This document shows positions 57,976 to 64,000 of a DNA stretch of 64,000 nt, one piece after another. Position 1 is the stretch's first letter; every line of letters starts with the position of its first letter. The translations under genes were made by a program, and so were the position numbers. Source of the stretch: Gongronella butleri (lineage: Eukaryota > Mucoromycota > Mucoromycetes > Mucorales > Cunninghamellaceae); assembly GCA_025201375.1 (NCBI GenBank), contig JAIWZP010000050.1, positions 62,001-126,000 of the forward strand, given 5' to 3'. The notes under the pieces were generated by a model, which did no database searches, was not told the DNA's origin, and was given only the letters and a program-made list of their open reading frames with translations.

Positions 57976-58689
57976 GGATCGTCAATGGGATGACTATTTT
58001 AATCAGCTTCCTAGCGGCGTGCCATGCGATTGCCTGGCTCGCAAGTTCACGTGAAGTGCTTGTCAAGGTTCCACAATGCATAGTTGGCGAGCAGTGATTG
58101 ATTTATTGCTAAAATGCCGTTTTCTGACCCACACATGAGTGACTTGTCTATGTCATGCTCCCATTGTTAAACGAGCGGCTCATATGGTGTAAATCAAACA
58201 ACAGTATTGCAAGCTATCAAGGCAATTAAAAACGCTCTTCATTTGCGTGTAAAATACGACAAAATCTGTTTTTGAAAGCTAGGTCGACTGATTATGCGGT
58301 CGCATGATGCGGGGTCAAGCGATAGACCGACACGGTAAAGAAAAACGCGGTGGATAAAGTAAAAATGCGGCTGGGTCGCACAATTCGTTGTTCCACTGGT
58401 TGCATGGACTTGTGTCACCTTTTGTCAACCCTTTTCCATGATCGGCGGGGATTGAATTAGCTACCAGGGGCAGCCTCTTATCACGTCCACTTATCATTAT
58501 CTCATGCCGGCAGCTATCGCGATCTGATAATGCGTCTTATCCTGGGTAATAATCAAGAAAATAGGGGCAATTGACAGCAACATCTTTTCTGCTCGGACGC
58601 ACAAGGAGCCAGCCCACAAGGGAGGCGGTCTGGCCACCATCTTGTTGGCAAAGATCGCCGCCGTATCTTATCCATGTGCTTTTACCCGC

Positions 58690-58723
<34 letters not shown>

Positions 58724-58795
58724 CTTTTTTTTTCGCTCTTTTCTGTCATTCTTCTCTTTTTTAATTTTTTTCTCCACACCAATTTCATTCTATTC

Positions 58796-60561
58796 ATGGA
58801 TTCTACACCACAATATGATCGTGGCGACATAGCCTGGGTGCTAGCATCCACCGCATTTGTATGGCTTATGATCCCAGGATGTGGATACTTTTACAGTGGA
58901 TGCGCAAGAGCCGCAAAGAACGCATTGGCAATGATCATGAGCAGCGTGCTATGTATTGTCGTAGTTTCCATTCAGGTATTCAAATGCTGGCCGTGCATTA
59001 CCTTTTGTCTCGCAATGAAACTCACCGTTTTACTTGATTTGGCGCGCAAAAGTGGTACATTTGGGGCTACAGTCTGTGCTTCAGCAAGACCGCCTCTTTC
59101 TTCATTGGCAACATGGACAATGCCTTTCTTCGCAATGTACTTTCAGCCCCATCTGTTAGCAATCCGGCCGTTCCAGACCTCATTTTCATGATTTGTAGGT
59201 TAAAAGGCATGCCATGCGCGAAAACACAGCTAATTTTGAAGCGTGTTTCTTTTCTTTTTTTATTAGTCCAATGCCAATTTGCAGCTCTCACACCGAGTTT
59301 GGCTATTGGGTCGGCCGCAGATCGAGTGCGCCTCTTTCCATTGGTTGTCTTTGTCTTTTTGTGGTCCACACTTGTGTATGACTTTATCGCCTGCTGGACG
59401 TGGAATCCTCACGGATGGTCAGCTACTATTGGCGTGCTTGATTTTGCGGGTGGCACGCCAGTCCACATCACGAGTGGATTTGCCAGCTTGGCATACGCGC
59501 TAATCATTGGGCGCGGCGCCAAATCGTCCCACACACGAGATTATAAGCCCTATAGCATGCCAAATGTCATTCTGGGCACCTGTTTCCTTTGGTTTGGATG
59601 GTATGCAATCAATGATTTTTGTTCGTGCAACCGCGTGTTGACCCCATTTGTTTTTGCGTGCTTTTCGCTTATTCTTGATAGGTTTGGCTTCAATGGTGGT
59701 TCCGCGCTAAATGGCACGATGCGCGCTGGCATGGCCGTCGTTGTGACCAATTTGAGCGCTGCCGTGGCCGCTGTGACGTGGATGGGCTTGGATTATCTCA
59801 AATTCCGTCGATTCTCTGCACTGTCTTTCTGCTCTGGCGCTGTTGCCGGCCTCGTTGCCATCACACCTGCTGCAGGATACGTCGGCATCAGTCCATCTGT
59901 CGCAATTGGCTTTCTGGGCGGCGCCGCATGCAATGGAGCGGCTCATTTCAAGAATTGGCTCAATTTCGACGATGTCGCTGATGTTTTTGCCATCCACGGC
60001 GTGGGTGGCCTAGTTGGCAGCTTGCTTACGGTAGGCACACAAAAAAAAGGGGGGACGGGACGTCGGCTTATCCTCCTTTTTTTTTCTTTTTTTTCGCAGG
60101 GTGTTTTTGCGGAGCAGTATATTGCGGCCTTGGATGGAGATGTGATTCAAGGAGGATGGATGAATGGCAATTGGATGCAAGTCCCTCGGCAATTGGCCGA
60201 TTGTGCAGCAGGCGCTGGCTGGTCTTTTTGTGTCACGTACCTGATCCTGCTCGTGATGGACCGTATCCCAGGCCTTTCTCTGCGCGTGCCGCGTGAAGAG
60301 TTGATCCGCCAGCATGCTGACGACACCAAGACGGCTATTTCCGCTTACTCGCAGTCCAAGGGCCGCGTCACCTACTACCACGTTGATCGCATTATTTCAA
60401 TTGACCCGGAAACGGGCGAACAGCACATTGTCCACGATGAGTTCATCGAATCGCAGTCGTCGCCACGCCAGACACTCCTCTCGGCTTCGTCGCCCGCTCC
60501 CACGTCGCCGCTGCCCGTCCCATATGAGACTTATAAGATGAGCAACATGCCATCTTATTAA
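58796..60561 (+). CDS. ammonium transporter (Amt/Mep family)
   Basis: Plasma-membrane ammonium permease; fungal Mep2 members also act as nitrogen sensors for filamentous growth. Exons 58796-58975, 59053-59194, 59267-59600, 59682-60030 and 60100-60561 give 488 residues with about eleven TM segments. PGCGYFYSGCARAAKNAL (about 27-44), the first pore histidine in GGTPVHITSG, the FGFNGGSALNG stretch made by a splice, and the second histidine in FAIHGVGGLVGS are diagnostic. A long cytoplasmic tail (about 90 residues) starts after RIPGLSLRV. Introns 3 (81 nt) and 4 (69 nt) are both multiples of three with no stop, so the unspliced frame stays open. Confidence 0.94.
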
Positions 60562-61393
60562 TTTTTTGGTCAAAAAGACCCCGATCTACCTTTTTTTTTT
60601 GCGCATCTTCATCATTTACTTCTGGATACCAACATTAAAACACGCCCCACCTCCATGGTCCCTATTTTTAACTACAGGTGCTAAACCTGTACCACTCTGA
60701 TTTTTCTGAATTTACTCCCTATTCTCTTTGAAAATAAAAATTTTACTCTTGTTTTGAATAGCCAATGCCGTGTATTGTGGCAACGTGTTGTTTGTTTCTT
60801 CTGCATTTGACGGCAAGAGACGCTTCCGAGAGGACCTGGAAATGTTTTGAAACTCAATTCTTCTTTTGGTGATGTTGTTGATCGTTTTCACTTGCAAGGA
60901 GTGTGTGGTTGTACAAGGGGATGCAGGTCAACGTTTTTAGATTTGGAATCATGTTGCTCAGATTGGTAAAAAGCTCAAGTAAAAGATGGTATGTTGCCTC
61001 GTTGCGCTTCATACAAGATGAATTTAATGAAAATAGAGCAGAAACAGCCAAATTTAACATGGGAGTCTTTTGCAATGATGGTGCCAACAACAGATACCTG
61101 GCAATTGATTCAAACGGAGCCATTTGGCATCACGGACGGCCCAATGGTGGCAATTTTTTTTACTCATTTTATGGGGTTTGTCTTTTTTGTTCTTGATGTA
61201 TATTCAACCTGCAGCCAATTCCAGTGGCGAAAGCACGTTGGGATTCCGGACTTGGTTAGCTTCGTCTCCCTGTTTTTTTTTTTTTACACGGCCGCCATCT
61301 GAGGCATCCTTTAAATTAAACCAGTTTTTAAAACTTTTTTTTTGTTTGATCTCATTTTCACTTTTGCATTATACAGCTCCATTTCAAGGCTCT
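60562..61393. other. spacer between the transporter and the secreted propeller genes
   Basis: 832 bp. AATAAAA-like signals follow the transporter. Frames of about 90 codons exist on both strands at 60854-61196, but neither resembles a known protein. The last 100 bp are a T-rich leader. Confidence 0.45.
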
Positions 61394-62627
61394 ATGAAGG
61401 TCCTTTGCAGCTTCTTTGCCGCCGCTTTACTTTTTGTGCAGCTGACACACGCTATTAATGATGTGAGCGAGGTGCAGATCACACCTGCGTCTGCCAATGG
61501 CACGGGCCTCACCAGCTACATCATCGAAAATCCGCTACCGACCGCGGCACAGACGCACGAAATGGTGCTTGTGACCGACACCAAGATGCTGCTGATCACC
61601 CAAATGAGCGACAGCGTCCTGGTCAAGGCTCAGATTGATGATCACGGCAAATTCCAAAATGTCGCTGCATTTCAGGTCAACAAAAACACATCCATGCTGC
61701 ACGGCATCTGCAACTCCAAGGCTTATCCCGGCATGGTCTGGGTCTCCCTCGAGACGGAAAATCGCCTCGTCTTGCTGGATCCTGGCGTCGATTCCGTCAA
61801 CACGCCTCCCAAGGTCGTTAAAGTCATTGACATTCCATACCCAGGCATTGGCCCGCATAACGTGGGCGAATATGGCGACGAGGTAAATCCTAAAAGAAAA
61901 AGAGAAGAAAAGTCTGGTCATCTCATTTTCTCTCTTTTTTTTTTTTTTTTTTTTTTTTTTTGTGCAGCTTTGGTCAGGTCTCAAGGAAGGCGCGGCGGTG
62001 TATCGCGTAAATCACCGTGATCCGTCTAATTATACCATTTTCCCTGGCGTTCCGCATCCCATTTTCATTGCACAACACCCAGTCAACAACTTGTTTTATG
62101 CAAGTGAAGACGATTCGAGCAAGATTCTGCAAATGGACCCCATTGCCAACACATCCAAGCAGATTGATGTGCCTCCCAGCGCTGGTCAGACGCCTGTGGG
62201 CCTGATCACTGGCCCACAGGGTATCTGGTTTACCCTGCTTGGCAACAAAACCGCCGGCACGGGCACGGTGGGACGCATCAATGCTGACGAATCATTCACC
62301 TTTTTCAAACTTAATGGCACCCTGGGCCGCGACGCGGCATTGTTGCATCTTGCGTTCCTGGAGCCCGAGAACGATCATACCTTGTATCTGCTCACGTCGT
62401 CCATCACGTTTAATGACGCCCTCGATATGGTCATCGTTGTGAAATTCGATGACAATTGGTCCAAGATCGTGTCCGAGCAATATCTGCCCTTGCCCACGCA
62501 ACAATGCTGGGCACATCGTCTACTTCTCACTGCCAGCAACATCATGGTGACGGAACTCACGAAGTCCAAGCTTTTCAGCTGGTACACGGAGACCGTGCCG
62601 GCGTCAGCAAAATGGATCGCAAAATAA
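61394..62627 (+). CDS. secreted beta-propeller protein, virginiamycin B lyase-like
   Basis: Exons 61394-61882 and 61968-62627 give 382 residues. MKVLCSFFAAALLFVQLTHA is a clear signal peptide with likely cleavage after THA. The mature protein has repeated propeller-like strands: IPYPGIGPHNV, GVPHPIFIAQHP, TPVGLITGPQGIWFTLLGN and GTGTVGRINADESFTFF. The GP-G-WFT and G-VGRI elements recall the Vgb/NHL-type six-blade fold. Several N-x-T/S sites are present (for example near residues 36 and 99). Enzymatic activity cannot be claimed; fungal secreted Vgb-like proteins are mostly uncharacterised. Confidence 0.8.
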
Positions 62628-64000
62628 AAACAGCATAGAGGGACTAAAAATCCAATATAATGCACCAACAATAAACAATAATTTTGATCATTCCTTGTTC
62701 TTTGAGAGCGTCCGCACGGCGGATCATGAAACAACTGAAAGAATCTCGAGCAATTGCAAGATGACGTTTTATAAATGGCCTTAAATCCGGTAATAAGCGC
62801 GCAATACCGCACAATGGTACTAATTCAATTGCCGGGAAAATTTACCATCGATCGTCTTTTGCCACTTTTCTTGTTTGTTTCAACTTTGGGTCCATTTAGA
62901 AGTGTCTGTTCAAAGATTGTTTTTAAATTGGTAATTTTAACGAAAAATGGGCGTGGTTGGCCAACCGGGCTGTGCAGCACCGCGAGACATATAGTAGCAT
63001 GAAATGGCGAGCTAGAACCCCCTTTTGAAACTTGACGTGCAGTTGTCAAAAGCATCAAGGGCGCGCCGCACGCAAATCAATAAATGAGCTGTTTTGGGCA
63101 GCCGGGGTGAAATCAAAAAAGTGGGTCCCCAGAATGGCACCAAAATTACGCACAAAATGTACTGCATGGAGAAACCACGGAGAGTGCCAAAAAAGAACGG
63201 GGCTGACTTGCTGGCTGACGAGCTATTCGTGATTTTTAATAAAACTTCAACAGCGAATTGTACGGGAAAAACACGTCTATGGAGCCGCTCTGACGCGTCT
63301 ACTAGCAAGATGGATGCCCGGCGCATGGATTTGATTAAAAACAGACGCGTGTAAATCGATGCGTGACGCGCTTTATCACCTGTCGAAAATTACTTATGTT
63401 TTTGAAACCGCGTCAAAAGTGCCAAAACCTCACTTTATTTATCGATCTTCAATGTCCACGTACGCAGCGAACCATGCTCTTTTTGATGGTGTGTGTTTCT
63501 CCAAGATACAGGCATTTTTCGTGGAGTTGCCCTTGAATCGAAAATAAAGCCTAAAATACATTTTACGCCGGAACCAGCTGGTGAACCCCCGATTTTTATT
63601 GCATTATTGCCGGTGACCAAGCAGTCTTCATATACTGGTGTGGATGGCATGGCGATCTCACGACCTAAATTTTGCAGTTTTCCGAGGGTCGACTGCACCC
63701 CTTGGAAAATCTGCCATTTTCGAAAATCGCCATTGCGCACCATCCAGTGGCCGCAGCGGCCCGGGGGTGGGCTCATTTGAACCAGAGCCGGTGAATTCGA
63801 CAGATCAGTCATCTAATTTTCTACGTATTTTACCGCAAGGTCATGGAGAAACGAGCAAAATCCAATAAAAAATGCTCATATCGTGATTTTCTCGATTTCA
63901 TGCGCGTCGCACTCCTGTTGAAAGACGTATCGTTGGACAGACACGCCCATAGGCATCGTTCTCACCCGCTCAGCTGCCCCGAGCGACAGTCATTTCACGC
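62628..64000. other. right-hand gene-free region with family A repeat
   Basis: No gene supported. AATAAA near 62671 may be the 3' end signal of the propeller gene. The family A copy fills about 62850-63910. Confidence 0.5.
62850..63910 (+). repeat. dispersed repeat family A, copy 4 (longest)
   Basis: The most complete copy, alignable with copies 1, 2 and 3 (see their blocks). Its longest minus-strand frame (63435-63812, 125 codons) contains CGHWMVRNGDF and WQIFQGVQS. The second is repeated in register in copy 2 and, with a stop straight after, in copy 1, so the element may once have coded for protein on the minus strand. Confidence 0.8.

Larger units (their letters stand above)
55983..58795. 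other. 2.8-kb mostly gene-free region
   Basis: Contains a possible small minus-strand gene (56453-56754), a GA-rich tandem (57231-57273), an inverted family A fragment (57890-57975) and the T-rich leader of the ammonium transporter (58690-58795). Other frames of 60-90 codons (56081-56344, 56896-57144, 57643-57861) could not be supported. Confidence 0.45.

Noticed and set aside
59113..60561. Uninterrupted 482-codon reading of the ammonium transporter
   Set aside because: It reads through two introns; splicing is needed to form FLWFGWFGFNGGSAL and SLLTGVFA, which are conserved in the family.

Overview
This window is nuclear DNA from a filamentous or yeast-like fungus. Genes are split by many short GT-AG introns, mostly 45-110 nt. 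The gene set is typically fungal: a Ras-linked adenylate cyclase of RA-LRR-PP2C-cyclase layout, a Yhm2-type carrier, a Pho80-type cyclin, a Mep-type ammonium transporter, and Mzm1, Rrp9, Utp5 and Asa1. GC-rich third positions, T-rich promoters and introns full of A or T homopolymers, together with the loose fit to ascomycete and basidiomycete relatives, suggest an early-diverging lineage, most likely Mucoromycota. The placement is an inference; no rRNA is present to test it. No tRNA, rRNA, CRISPR array or intact transposon was recognised.

Layout. 1-1300: spacer with a possible gene running off the left edge and a repeat copy. 1301-7819 (-): nine-exon adenylate cyclase, divergent from a small TLDc (Oxr1-type) gene at 8268-9474 (+). 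10211-12236 (+): glucose-6-phosphate dehydrogenase. 12237-15927: gene-free, rich in repeats (a TTCAGGT minisatellite, a GTATCATAC palindrome cluster, a family B copy). 15928-18594 (-): intracellular 5'-nucleotidase-like metallophosphatase, divergent from a four-TM protein (19279-20182). 20657-21683: coiled-coil/proline-rich protein. 22318-23628: Yhm2-like carrier. 25523-26349: Pho80-like cyclin, convergent with an EST1/SMG6-like PIN protein (26638-30627, -). 30628-33047: gene-free with repeat family A. 33048-33203 (-): a short gene for a predicted 51-residue secreted peptide, divergent from Utp5 (33643-35853). 36404-39696: 14-exon phospholipase D. 39962-40654: Mzm1. 40814-41434: two-TM protein. 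42382-44539 and 47169-49463 (both -): two paralogous F-box/LRR genes separated by repeat family A copies. 50717-52377: CECR5-like HAD hydrolase, convergent with Rrp9 (52553-54415, -), which shares a 201-bp divergent promoter with Asa1 (54617-55982, +). 55983-58795: mostly gene-free. 58796-60561: ammonium transporter. 61394-62627: secreted beta-propeller protein. 62628-64000: another family A copy.

The genes do not form one pathway. Related themes are nutrient sensing (adenylate cyclase, ammonium transporter, Pho80-type cyclin), NADPH and redox supply (G6PD, Yhm2, Oxr1), small-subunit processome ribosome biogenesis (Utp5, Rrp9), and mitochondrial function (Mzm1, Yhm2, possibly the HAD protein). 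The most unusual features are the 51-residue secreted peptide, 9- and 12-nt microexons, donors followed directly by long A tracts, stop-free in-frame introns, a palindromic intergenic motif, and degraded dispersed repeats carrying traces of a minus-strand reading frame.
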